From an uncultured Lachnospiraceae bacterium (GTDB taxonomy: Bacteria; Bacillota; Clostridia; Lachnospirales; Lachnospiraceae), in the NCBI GenBank assembly GCA_947178145.1, contig CAMWXE010000006.1, positions 27,840 through 91,839 of the forward strand: 64,000 nucleotides of DNA. Direction: 5' to 3'. A model generated the notes under the pieces. That model searched no databases. It worked only from the letters and a program-made list of their open reading frames with translations, and was not told the origin of the DNA. Within the stretch, counting starts at the first letter, position 1, and the number at the start of each line of letters is the position of its first letter. Below are positions 36,546 through 45,086 of this stretch, in pieces. The position numbers and the translations under genes were made by a program.

Positions 36546-38177
36546 TCACTGCAGGCCCGCAAGCCACTGGTATTCATCCCGCCAGTGATAGACAATTTTC
36601 ACCTGTTTGTCCTTATAGATAAGTATCCTTTCTATCAGAGACACCACAACCGCCCGGTCCAGCTCCGTAAGGTTCTGGTCTGTCCTGAACTGGTCTGTCC
36701 AGCTTCTCCCTTCCATGCCACGTTCCGCCATGCGGCCAATCTCTCTCTGGATTGCCTCTGCCTGTTTTTCCGCTTCTGAAAGGAGTGCTGTGTAATTCTT
36801 TTTCAGTCTCTGATATTCCTCGCGGTCAATCACGCCGTCTGTAAGATTCTCGTAAAGCGAACTTAACAGCCTGTGGTATCTGCTGATCTCTTCGTTCTTT
36901 TTATCCAGCCGTCCCTGATGCTTTTTTACTCCTGCCTGCTGCAGCACAGCCGCTTCTGTCAGCTCCAGAACCTTTTTCATGCCAAGTACATTGTCGATCT
37001 GTCTCCTCACCGATTCCAGTGTGATTTCCTCCAAAATACGATCGCGCAGGCTGTGCGCATAACACTTCTTTTCCTTCTTGTGCGCCGCACAGACATAATA
37101 GATATATTTCTTATTTCCAGATGGAACCGTCTTGCGCACCATCGCAGCGCCACATTCCCCGCAGTACACCATACCGGAAAATAATTCTACTGCACCATTT
37201 CCGGGACTTGTGCGTGTATCCATCGCCAGCACTTTCTGGACAATCTCAAAATCATGCCGGTCTATAACCGCCTCATGCACTCCCTTCACGACACTCCACT
37301 CCTCACGCGGTTTTACAATACGCCGCTTCACTTTATAACTTGGAGTTGTATTTTTCCCCTGTTCGAGCACGCCTGTATAAACAGGATTTTTGAGGATACG
37401 CAGAATTGCGGCCGCATTCCATGACGAACGGGCATTGATGCCAAACGGTGTTGCAAAACGCAGTCCCTGTGATTTCTTGTAATCCAGCGGCGCCAGGATA
37501 CCGTCCCTGTTCAGGCGGTCTGCAATGTCACCAGCGCTGATCCCTTTCATTTTCCAGCGGAAAATATCACGCACCACATCGGCCGCAAACGCATCGACCA
37601 GCAAATGATTTTTGTTTTCGGGGTCTTTCAAATATCCGTACACAGCAAAAGAACCCGTAAAATCTCCGCGCCTGCGTTTCACCGCAAGCTGGCTGCGGAT
37701 TTTGACCGAAATATCACGGCAGTATGCCTCGTTGATCAGGTTTTTAAACGGAATTACAAGTTCCTCAGATTCAGTGCCGCTGCACAGGCTGTCATAATTG
37801 TCATTGATGGCAATAAAACGGACACCCAGAAAAGGAAAGATCCGCTCAATATATTCCCCCGCATCCAGATAATTCCTGCCAAAACGAGAAAGATCCTTCA
37901 CCACAATACAGTTTATCTTTCCCGCTTTCACATCGGCCATCATCTCCTGAAAGGCGGGCCGCTCGAAACTGGAGCCGGAAAAACCATCGTCAACTTTCAT
38001 GCCGCACTCAATCATTTCCGGATGATGGCTGAAGTAATCACGAATCAGGTTCTTCTGCCCTGTAATACTGTTGCTTTCCTCCTTGTCGCCGTCCTCATGC
38101 GACAGACGAAGATAACCGCAGGCATTCCAAACTGCTGATGCCTTTGATTGAACAGAATGGTATTCACCCTGGTTCAT
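36546..38177 (-). CDS. Large serine recombinase (first of three)
   Basis: A 543-residue recombinase. The catalytic Ser is in CGYLRLSHEDG near residue 25; VKDLSRFGRNYLDAGEYI, a zinc ribbon (CGECGAAMV...KKC) and a C-terminal coiled coil follow. The three recombinases have the same strand and nearly no spacing and are clearly diverged from each other, so they probably act as a set rather than arising from a recent duplication. Confidence 0.95.
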   Translation of the reverse strand: MNQGEYHSVQSKASAVWNACGYLRLSHEDGDKEESNSITGQKNLIRDYFSHHPEMIECGMKVDDGFSGSSFERPAFQEMMADVKAGKINCIVVKDLSRFGRNYLDAGEYIERIFPFLGVRFIAINDNYDSLCSGTESEELVIPFKNLINEAYCRDISVKIRSQLAVKRRRGDFTGSFAVYGYLKDPENKNHLLVDAFAADVVRDIFRWKMKGISAGDIADRLNRDGILAPLDYKKSQGLRFATPFGINARSSWNAAAILRILKNPVYTGVLEQGKNTTPSYKVKRRIVKPREEWSVVKGVHEAVIDRHDFEIVQKVLAMDTRTSPGNGAVELFSGMVYCGECGAAMVRKTVPSGNKKYIYYVCAAHKKEKKCYAHSLRDRILEEITLESVRRQIDNVLGMKKVLELTEAAVLQQAGVKKHQGRLDKKNEEISRYHRLLSSLYENLTDGVIDREEYQRLKKNYTALLSEAEKQAEAIQREIGRMAERGMEGRSWTDQFRTDQNLTELDRAVVVSLIERILIYKDKQVKIVYHWRDEYQWLAGLQ

Positions 38178-38210
38178 AAAATCTCTCCTGACGTTAACAT
38201 GCTGTCATAA

Positions 38211-38477
38211 TCAGCCTCTTGAACGGAGATAAGAAAGCATCCTGTCCTCCAGTGTTGCATCCGTATCCGAAAAGCTGACTTTTACCACATACTTACCATA
38301 ACAATAACAATACGGATTCCCGATCTGGCGTACATAATCCAAAAAGCGCTCCTTTTTGGGCAGCGTGGTATCAATTTTGACATCCCTTATATCCCTCAGT
38401 GTACTGCGGTCTACCGTTCCCAGCGCAGCCGCCTGCATCGTATCTATGTCAGCAGTAGTTAATGCTTGCAAATCCAT
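38211..38477 (-). CDS. Small protein linked to serine recombinases (DUF6870-like)
   Basis: An 88-residue cytoplasmic protein with VDRSTLRDIRDVKIDTTLPKKER and a C-terminal VKVSFSDTDATLEDRMLSYL. I recall similar short proteins in front of recombinase genes in Lachnospiraceae elements. It may regulate or direct the recombinases (a candidate directionality factor); this is inference. It lies 33 bases ahead of the first recombinase gene. Confidence 0.7.
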   Translation of the reverse strand: MDLQALTTADIDTMQAAALGTVDRSTLRDIRDVKIDTTLPKKERFLDYVRQIGNPYCYCYGKYVVKVSFSDTDATLEDRMLSYLRSRG

Positions 38478-38616
38478 ATCCTCTACAGCTCCTTGTCTTT
38501 CTGTTTTATACTATGATTTCACAGCTTGTCCTTATGTCCCAAATATTATCTGTTGACACAATAAGGTACTGCCTGCGTCCTGTGTCAGCTTTCAAAAATA
38601 CCATGTTGCTTTATTT

Positions 38617-38663
38617 AAAAAGGCAGGACTGATACCAACTATGATACCAGTCCCGCCTTTTTT
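38617..38663 (-). terminator. Terminator after the HPr-like gene
   Basis: AAAAAGGC-GGACTG pairs with CAGTCC-GCCTTTTT (15 bp with one mismatch, 17-base loop) and has T-runs on both strands. It separates the sugar locus from the recombinase unit. Confidence 0.8.
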
Positions 38664-38683
38664 CTATCGCGATGCAATACGAT

Positions 38684-38920
38684 TTACACCACAACATACG
38701 CTCCAATTGCATCGATAATCTCCTGTGCATTCTCATTTCTTCCATGGATTCTGAGTGTAATCGGATTTGACAGATCAATGCAAAAAATGCCCATAATGGA
38801 TTTGGCATCTATTACTTTCCTTCCACTAACCAGATCCATCTCCTCCTCATATTTTGCTACAATCGAAACAAACTCTTTCACCTTGTCAACACTGTTCAGC
38901 AACAGTAATACTTCGCTCAT
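38684..38920 (-). CDS. HPr-family protein lacking the active-site histidine
   Basis: A 78-residue HPr-like protein: VDAKSIMGI-type motif (VIDAKSIMGIFCIDLS) and the C-terminal AQEIIDAIG helix are present, but the region that holds His15 in HPr reads LNSVDKVKEFVSIV, without His. So it cannot carry a phosphohistidine, and the Ser46-like position may be SIMG. It follows the alpha-galactosidase by 44 bases and may tune the sugar operon. The start at 38920 follows GGAG. Confidence 0.75.
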   Translation of the reverse strand: MSEVLLLLNSVDKVKEFVSIVAKYEEEMDLVSGRKVIDAKSIMGIFCIDLSNPITLRIHGRNENAQEIIDAIGAYVVV

Positions 38921-38964
38921 GTCTTTGCTCCTATCCCGCATTTGCCCACACTCCACAATTCCTC

Positions 38965-41163
38965 TTACCTTTCTTCTACCACATTCCATTCAATGAGAAC
39001 ACTCTCATACTCTTTCGGCACCATACGCAATGTAAGCCCGGCCCCCATCCACGTCCTTCCGCTGTGAACCTGACCATTTACCGAGCAGCAGTAGTATTTA
39101 TCCGGTGAGAGCCCCTTGACAATGGTATGCACCGGAAGCGGATTGCCCTCCGCAGAAGTCATAACCAATGTCTGTAATGCATGATTCTTCTCCTCATCCA
39201 CAAACTCCCACGCACAGAATCTCTCTCCTGGCGGGGTAAGCCTATAATATGTCCCTTCATGTGTGAGGGAATAATACCTGTGGAACTCTGCAATCTGCTC
39301 CTTCACCATCTCTTTCTCATCCTCAGATATTTTATTCAAATCCAGCTCATAGCCAAAGCTTCCGGAAAGCGCCACATGGCCTCTCGTGCGGAAAGGTGTC
39401 GTTCGTCCGGTCTGATGGTTTGGCACGGCAGACACATGAGCCCCCACACTGCTTATAGGGTAGAAAAATGATGTCCCATACTGAATATCCAGCCGATTCA
39501 CCGCATCGGTATTGTCGCTGCACCAGATCTGCGGAGAGTAATACAGCATCGCCGCGTCAAAACGTCCGCCGCCTCCGCTGCAGCCTTCCAGCAAAATGTC
39601 CGGAAATTTTTCAAGAAGACGCTCCAGCAAATCATAGACGCCCAGAATAAAGCGGTGATATACCTCCCCGTTTTGGTTTCCTGCATATTTGTGGCTGTAG
39701 ATATCAGAAAGACTTCTGTTCACGTCCCATTTCACATAGTCGATCGGCGCATGTCCCAAAATATCCGAGATCCGCTCAAAGAGATATTCCCGGACATCGT
39801 CGCGGCTCATATCCAGAACCAGCTGGTTCCTTGCACGGTTGGGTTCCCTGCCCGGTATCCTGAGCGCCCAGTCCGGATGTGCTCTGTAAAGATCACTGTC
39901 CTCTGAAATCATTTCAGGCTCAAACCACAGACCAAACTTCATGCCCAGATCGTGAATCCTGTTCCCCAGTTCCTCCAGACTGCTGCCCAGCTTCTTTTCA
40001 TTGGCAAACCAGTCTCCAAGACCACTGTTATCATCATCCCTTTTTCCGAACCAGCCGTCATCCAGCACCAGCATTTCAATCCCAAGTTCCGCTGCCTGCT
40101 CTCCGAGGGAAATCAGCTTTTCCTTGTTGAAGTCAAAATATGTCGCCTCCCAGTTATTCAGCAGCACAGGACGTTTCGCATGCTGATATTTGCCGCGGCA
40201 CATATGCCCTCTCAAAATTTTATGGTACTGATGTGACAGTTTGGTGAGCCCTGCATCCGAATAGCTCAAAATTACCTGCGGCGCATCAAAAAACTCCCCT
40301 TTCCTCAATCTGAAAGAAAATTTATTTGGATTTATTCCCATCAGAACCCTTGTCTGTCCTCTCTGGTCTTTCTGGGCGCACGCTGTAAAGTTGCTGCTGT
40401 ATACCAGGCACAGACCATAGCAGTCCCCGAAATCCTCCGTGGCATCCGGAGTACATACAATCATAGAAGGATTGTACTGATGACTGGAAGTGCCGCGCAT
40501 ACTTCCAATCTCCAGTTTCGTGCGCCGCACTCTGTTTCTCTCGGGACTCCGCTCCACGGTATGTCTGCCCACAAAAGTGATCAGGTCATACTCCCCGAAC
40601 TGGTAATCCAGACAGCAGGAAAGGCACTTCATAAGCACCACTTCACTTTCCCCTTGATTTTCCACCCGGATTGCCCTGGTGATCACATTTTCTTTCTCAA
40701 ATACACTGTAGAATAAACGCACCACTACCTGAGAAGCGCTTTCCTTCATGGTGATGATCAGCGTCTCTCCCCTTTCCTCCTCATTGTCATAAAGGGACGG
40801 CATCCCTTCCACTTTATAGGAGCACGGAATCAGCTCATACCCCTCAAACCGGAAATCCGCCGCCATACTGCCATCATCATGCAAAAGGGAAATGCAGCTC
40901 TCCCGATAATCGCCCACTCCATCGGAAGGTAGCTCCTGCGGCAGACAATCCAGGGAATATGTCCGGTCTGCTACCGATTCCGGCGGATTGCCAGAGAATC
41001 CAACATCTGCCCTGAAAATCAATTCTTCCAGATTTTCCCCATCAATTTTCTTTCCATAATACGTGTGCAGCAGGACACCGTACTCATCTGCATACATCTG
41101 GTATGTGCTATCTGCTGTCTGCAGATTAAACAGTCTTCCATCTTTTTCCACCTGAATTGCCAT
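38965..41163 (-). CDS. Alpha-galactosidase, GH36
   Basis: A 732-residue GH36 enzyme of usual length. The catalytic domain holds LVLDDGWFGKRDDDNSGLGDW, FGLWFEPEMI, IDYVKWDVNRS with the nucleophile Asp, and LEGCSGGGGRFDAAML with the substrate loop; the acid/base Asp is in QIWCSDNTDAV. It releases galactose from raffinose-type sugars. There is no signal peptide, so sugars are imported first by the ABC system encoded next to it. Confidence 0.95.
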   Translation of the reverse strand: MAIQVEKDGRLFNLQTADSTYQMYADEYGVLLHTYYGKKIDGENLEELIFRADVGFSGNPPESVADRTYSLDCLPQELPSDGVGDYRESCISLLHDDGSMAADFRFEGYELIPCSYKVEGMPSLYDNEEERGETLIITMKESASQVVVRLFYSVFEKENVITRAIRVENQGESEVVLMKCLSCCLDYQFGEYDLITFVGRHTVERSPERNRVRRTKLEIGSMRGTSSHQYNPSMIVCTPDATEDFGDCYGLCLVYSSNFTACAQKDQRGQTRVLMGINPNKFSFRLRKGEFFDAPQVILSYSDAGLTKLSHQYHKILRGHMCRGKYQHAKRPVLLNNWEATYFDFNKEKLISLGEQAAELGIEMLVLDDGWFGKRDDDNSGLGDWFANEKKLGSSLEELGNRIHDLGMKFGLWFEPEMISEDSDLYRAHPDWALRIPGREPNRARNQLVLDMSRDDVREYLFERISDILGHAPIDYVKWDVNRSLSDIYSHKYAGNQNGEVYHRFILGVYDLLERLLEKFPDILLEGCSGGGGRFDAAMLYYSPQIWCSDNTDAVNRLDIQYGTSFFYPISSVGAHVSAVPNHQTGRTTPFRTRGHVALSGSFGYELDLNKISEDEKEMVKEQIAEFHRYYSLTHEGTYYRLTPPGERFCAWEFVDEEKNHALQTLVMTSAEGNPLPVHTIVKGLSPDKYYCCSVNGQVHSGRTWMGAGLTLRMVPKEYESVLIEWNVVEER

Positions 41164-41227
41164 CTTTAAAATTCTCCTTTATTCTATAGTCTATATCATA
41201 TTATCTTTACTTCCCTCACAGGATAAC

Positions 41228-41257
41228 AACGGCCTCCACTGAATCATGGAAGCCGTT
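41228..41257 (-). terminator. Weak hairpin between the permease and alpha-galactosidase
   Basis: AACGGCCTCCA (41228-41238) pairs with TGGAAGCCGTT (41247-41257) with one mismatch. It lacks a strong U-tract, so it may protect the upstream mRNA or reduce readthrough rather than stop it. Confidence 0.5.
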
Positions 41258-41270
41258 AGAAAACAATGCT

Positions 41271-42149
41271 TTACTCCTTTACAGCACCAATGACAATACC
41301 TGACACAAAATATTTCTGCAGGAACGGATAGATCAGCAGCAGAGGGATTGTTGACACCACAATCTTGGCTGCATTGAACGTCCGTGTATTCATCGCTGCA
41401 AGCTGCTTTAACTGATTTGCGTCCGTCACCTGGGTAAGATCCACTGTCAACTGCTGGATATAAGTCTGGAGCGGATACCTGGAAGCCTTCGTCATATAAA
41501 TCAGGCCTGAGAAATAGTCATTCCAATGTCCGACAATCGCAAACAATGCCACTGTAGCCAGTGCCGGAAGGGAAACCGGAAGATAAACTCTCAACAGAAT
41601 TGTGATGGGGCCGGCGCCGTCAATTCTGGCCGCCTCATCCAATGCCTCCGGTACACCCTTAAAGAAATTGATCAGTAGAATTACGTTAAACACAGGAACT
41701 GCCCCCGGCAGAACTAACGCCCATATCGTATTGGTCAGATGCAGATGACTGACTACCATGAACAGGGGAATAATACCGCTCGTGAACAGCATTGCAAAAA
41801 TTACAAGCTTCATATATACTTCTCTTGCGCGAAATCTTTTTCTGCTCTTGGAAAGAGGGTATGCCATGGTTACTGTAAAAAACATATTGATCAGCGTTCC
41901 CAATACCACCCTTTCTACAGATATCCAGGTCGATTTCCAAAACTGGGCATCGCCGAGCAGCTTTTTGTAAGCAGAAACATTCAAATCCTTCGGGAGAAAC
42001 CCAACCTCATTCGCGGCAACCGCCTCACTCCCACTCAGGGAAATCGCAACCATATTCAACAATGGTAACAGACAGCTCAGGGTAAGGAGGATAATGACAA
42101 TCCATATAATAATCTGTGACACCAATGTCCCTGGCTTCATTTTTTTCAT
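41271..42149 (-). CDS. Carbohydrate ABC transporter permease (LplC/YtcP type)
   Basis: A 292-residue permease with six membrane segments. The EAA loop reads EALDEAARIDGAGPITILLRVYLP, the contact site for the ATPase. It is the second permease of the CUT1-type importer; no ATPase gene is in the window, so a shared MsmX-type ATPase is likely. The start at 42149 follows AAGGATG. Confidence 0.93.
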   Translation of the reverse strand: MKKMKPGTLVSQIIIWIVIILLTLSCLLPLLNMVAISLSGSEAVAANEVGFLPKDLNVSAYKKLLGDAQFWKSTWISVERVVLGTLINMFFTVTMAYPLSKSRKRFRAREVYMKLVIFAMLFTSGIIPLFMVVSHLHLTNTIWALVLPGAVPVFNVILLINFFKGVPEALDEAARIDGAGPITILLRVYLPVSLPALATVALFAIVGHWNDYFSGLIYMTKASRYPLQTYIQQLTVDLTQVTDANQLKQLAAMNTRTFNAAKIVVSTIPLLLIYPFLQKYFVSGIVIGAVKE

Positions 42150-42166
42150 CCCATACACATCCTTTC

Positions 42167-43102
42167 TCAAAAGATTCCTGAACCAGTGGTTTTTTTCGCA
42201 CATTTATTTGCACCCAATATCAATATAAAACTGATTACCGATTTGAGGAGGCCGACCGCAGCACCGATACTGTACTGGCGCTCCACCATACCAATGCGGT
42301 AGACATAGGTGTCTATAATATCTGCTGTCTCATATACCAGCGGATTGTACAAATTGAAGATCTGGTCAAACCCTGCATTCAAAATGTTGCCGAGATTCAA
42401 AGCAGTCATCAGAATAACTGTCGGCAGCAATGCAGGAACTGTGATATGTATCGTCTGCTTGAAACGGTTTGCCCCGTCTATGGACGCCGCCTCATAGAGA
42501 TCAGGGGAAATTCCGGTCAGGGCTGCCAGATAGACAACGGAATTGTACCCAAATTCTTTCCACACATCTGTACCTATGATTACTTTCCGAAACCAGTTGT
42601 TGTCTGACATGAACTGGATTGGATCTCCGCCCAGGGCAGTGATCACTGCATTAAAAGGTCCTGACAGGGAAAACATATTGCTCACAACAGTCGCCAGAAC
42701 TACCCACGAGAGGAAATGGGGCAAATACACAATCGTTTGAAAAGTCCGCTTACAGATACTCACCCTGATTTCATTCAACATAATCGCAAACGTAACCGGT
42801 ATGATAATATTCAATATCAGTTTTGCAAACGCAATAATCAGCGTATTCATAAATACCTGTTTGCTGTCAGGAAGGCTGAAGATAAATTTGAAATTGTCAA
42901 ACCACACCCATTCGGAACCCAGAATTCCTTTCGCCGGCACATACTTCTCAAAAGCCATAAGCGACCCGACAAAAGGGGCAAACACGAATATGGCAAGCAT
43001 TATCATTCCGGGCAGAATCATCAGGTGCAGAAACAGCTCTTCATTTCCCAATGCCCGCTTTTTCCGCGGCTTTTGAACACTTTTTGTCATATCTTGTTTC
43101 AT
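42167..43102 (-). CDS. Carbohydrate ABC transporter permease (LplB/YteP type)
   Basis: A 311-residue permease with six membrane segments and the EAA loop PDLYEAASIDGANRFKQTIHIT. It forms the channel with the downstream permease. It lies 16 bases after the binding-protein gene; AGGAGG precedes the ATG. The positively charged N-terminus (KPRKKR) is typical of the LplB group. Confidence 0.93.
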   Translation of the reverse strand: MKQDMTKSVQKPRKKRALGNEELFLHLMILPGMIMLAIFVFAPFVGSLMAFEKYVPAKGILGSEWVWFDNFKFIFSLPDSKQVFMNTLIIAFAKLILNIIIPVTFAIMLNEIRVSICKRTFQTIVYLPHFLSWVVLATVVSNMFSLSGPFNAVITALGGDPIQFMSDNNWFRKVIIGTDVWKEFGYNSVVYLAALTGISPDLYEAASIDGANRFKQTIHITVPALLPTVILMTALNLGNILNAGFDQIFNLYNPLVYETADIIDTYVYRIGMVERQYSIGAAVGLLKSVISFILILGANKCAKKTTGSGIF

Positions 43103-43118
43103 AGTAACCTCCTACCGT

Positions 43119-44828
43119 TTATTTTTGGATTGCTTCGTTTACTTCTTCCGTAATCTCTGCTCCGCCTGCATTATTCCAATCATTTACGAACGTATCAAAG
43201 GAAGACAGATCCGCCTCGCCGACAATGATTTTCAATATAGTCTGCATCTCAATCTTTTCCAGGGAAGCCCATTTCACCTTCATGGTCTCTGTCGTCTCAA
43301 AGAAAGACGGCGTCAGGAAATCTGCCGGTTCGTCAATCATCCGTTTCATCGATACCACTCTTGACATATACTGGGAATAATCCGCAGATTCCGCTTTCTG
43401 TCCGGCGGCCTCCGCCTCGCTGAACCGTACTGCTGCGTCATAGTAGCTCTGCTCCTCTGTGGTCAGGCTGCTGACATCCGCATTCCCGTCCAGTACATCC
43501 TGCACATGTCCCGTCATAATCTCTGCATTGTTGCCTGGCTGGACTTCGCAGTACAACGGCCAGTTAAAATATGCGATGGACTGGTTTTCTATGATTTCCT
43601 TCGTGGCGTCACTCTTATCCTGTTTGGAATACTCGGAATTGACATTGACAATTTTCATGGCGATTTCCGGGTGCTCATACCCTTTGCGCACCACGACAAA
43701 CCCCGCGTAAGGTTTCGTATTAATACCGTTAATCTTTCCACTCTCGCCCACAGGACAGGAAATATTAATCCACTCTGCATCTTTTGCCGCGTAAGTGGAC
43801 GTCTGTGCAACATTAAACGGAGACCACCACGGTCCGATATAGGCTCCGCACTGTCCGCTCGAAATCATTGCCACCACATCGTCGTATGTCCGTGAAGTGA
43901 ATTCCCTATCCAGGATCCCTTCCTCGTACCACGCATGCACCAATGCCAGTGCGTCCTTCATTTCCGGCTGTACGGAACCGTAGACTGCCTTTCCGTTTTC
44001 ATCTGTAATCCACACAAACGGATATGCACCAAACGCAGTAAAGATGTTGTCGATGGCAAAGGTATTGTTTGGATAATACCCATACACTTCAGGGTGTACT
44101 GCCAGACCTACTGTGTCATCTTTTCCATTGCCATCCGGGTCCTGCGAGACAAACGCCCGCAAAAGCTCCGCTAAATCATCCAATGTTTTCGGCTCTTCCA
44201 ATCCAAGGTTATCCATCCAGTCTTTGCGCACCCACAGAAAATCCTGCCCGTCACTGAGCTGTGTTTTGGGAATCGCCATGATTTTGCCGTCAAAAGTTAC
44301 CGTATTAATCGGGTTGTTATCGCTGCCATAGCTCTCATAGGAAGCCCTGACGGTATCACATGCCAGATTGTTGTATACATCTGTCAGATCCTCAATCAAA
44401 TCGTTATCCACCAAATCTACCAGCGTCGCATAATCACTGACATACATAATATCCGGAATACTCTGGGCCGCAATGCATAAGGACACCTTTTGGTCATAAT
44501 CCGGTCCCGTGATCGCTTCAAATTCATTTTCGTTCTGGATATTCAGCAGCTCCCGCAAATAGCGGGTGTACGCATTGTTCTCCGCTGTATCCGACTCATA
44601 TGGTGTCCCTGCCAGAGTATCTGCGCCCTGGTTTGTGAGGTTGTACCCACAGGTGTACGTAACCAGCTCAGGATATTTCCCATAAGGATCGTTTGCTGCC
44701 GCGTCCCACGCCGCCTGCTCACTTTCACTCAACTTAACACTGTTTTTCCCCGAATCGCCGCAGCCACCTAACACTGCAGCCGTTGACAGAACAGCAGTCA
44801 AAAAAATAAGCACTGATCTTCTCTTCAT
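43119..44828 (-). CDS. Extracellular sugar-binding lipoprotein (LplA-like)
   Basis: A 569-residue solute-binding protein. The N-terminus KRRSVLIFLTAVLSTAAVLG-GC has a lipobox with the acylated Cys at residue 23. The large size matches LplA/YtcQ-type proteins that bind oligosaccharides. It heads the binding protein-permease-permease unit with alpha-galactosidase downstream. Divergent to the two-component system at 45 kb, which probably controls it. Confidence 0.93.
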   Translation of the reverse strand: MKRRSVLIFLTAVLSTAAVLGGCGDSGKNSVKLSESEQAAWDAAANDPYGKYPELVTYTCGYNLTNQGADTLAGTPYESDTAENNAYTRYLRELLNIQNENEFEAITGPDYDQKVSLCIAAQSIPDIMYVSDYATLVDLVDNDLIEDLTDVYNNLACDTVRASYESYGSDNNPINTVTFDGKIMAIPKTQLSDGQDFLWVRKDWMDNLGLEEPKTLDDLAELLRAFVSQDPDGNGKDDTVGLAVHPEVYGYYPNNTFAIDNIFTAFGAYPFVWITDENGKAVYGSVQPEMKDALALVHAWYEEGILDREFTSRTYDDVVAMISSGQCGAYIGPWWSPFNVAQTSTYAAKDAEWINISCPVGESGKINGINTKPYAGFVVVRKGYEHPEIAMKIVNVNSEYSKQDKSDATKEIIENQSIAYFNWPLYCEVQPGNNAEIMTGHVQDVLDGNADVSSLTTEEQSYYDAAVRFSEAEAAGQKAESADYSQYMSRVVSMKRMIDEPADFLTPSFFETTETMKVKWASLEKIEMQTILKIIVGEADLSSFDTFVNDWNNAGGAEITEEVNEAIQK

Positions 44829-45086
44829 TTTCTCTCCTCCAGTTACATTGTTTTGGTTATTGATTATTTCCGCATAAAATCTTGATACTGATACATCCAA
44901 GCAGTGCGCATTGCTTTGTTATTAATAAATTATCAAATTTCTGTAAAATCGTATATATAAAAAAACCGTAAAACATATCAATTTGCCAACTTCCTTTCCA
45001 ATATTCTTGGTTATGTTTGACATTATAAAGAATGAAATATATACTGTTTTTATATAAATTAACCGAAGTATGGAGGCAAATGCATT
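44829..45086. promoter_or_regulatory. Divergent promoter region of the alpha-galactoside locus
   Basis: The plus-strand promoter of the response regulator is TTGACA (45017-45022), 17 bases, TATACT (45040-45045). The minus-strand promoter of the binding-protein gene is less clear. Operators of the AraC-type response regulator should lie in this AT-rich spacer. Confidence 0.65.

Noticed and set aside
33327..38616. Attachment repeats for the three-recombinase unit alone
   Set aside because: The flanks (about 33330-33440 and 38480-38610) show only loose similarity (TACGATTTCA vs TATGATTTCA), not enough for att sites.
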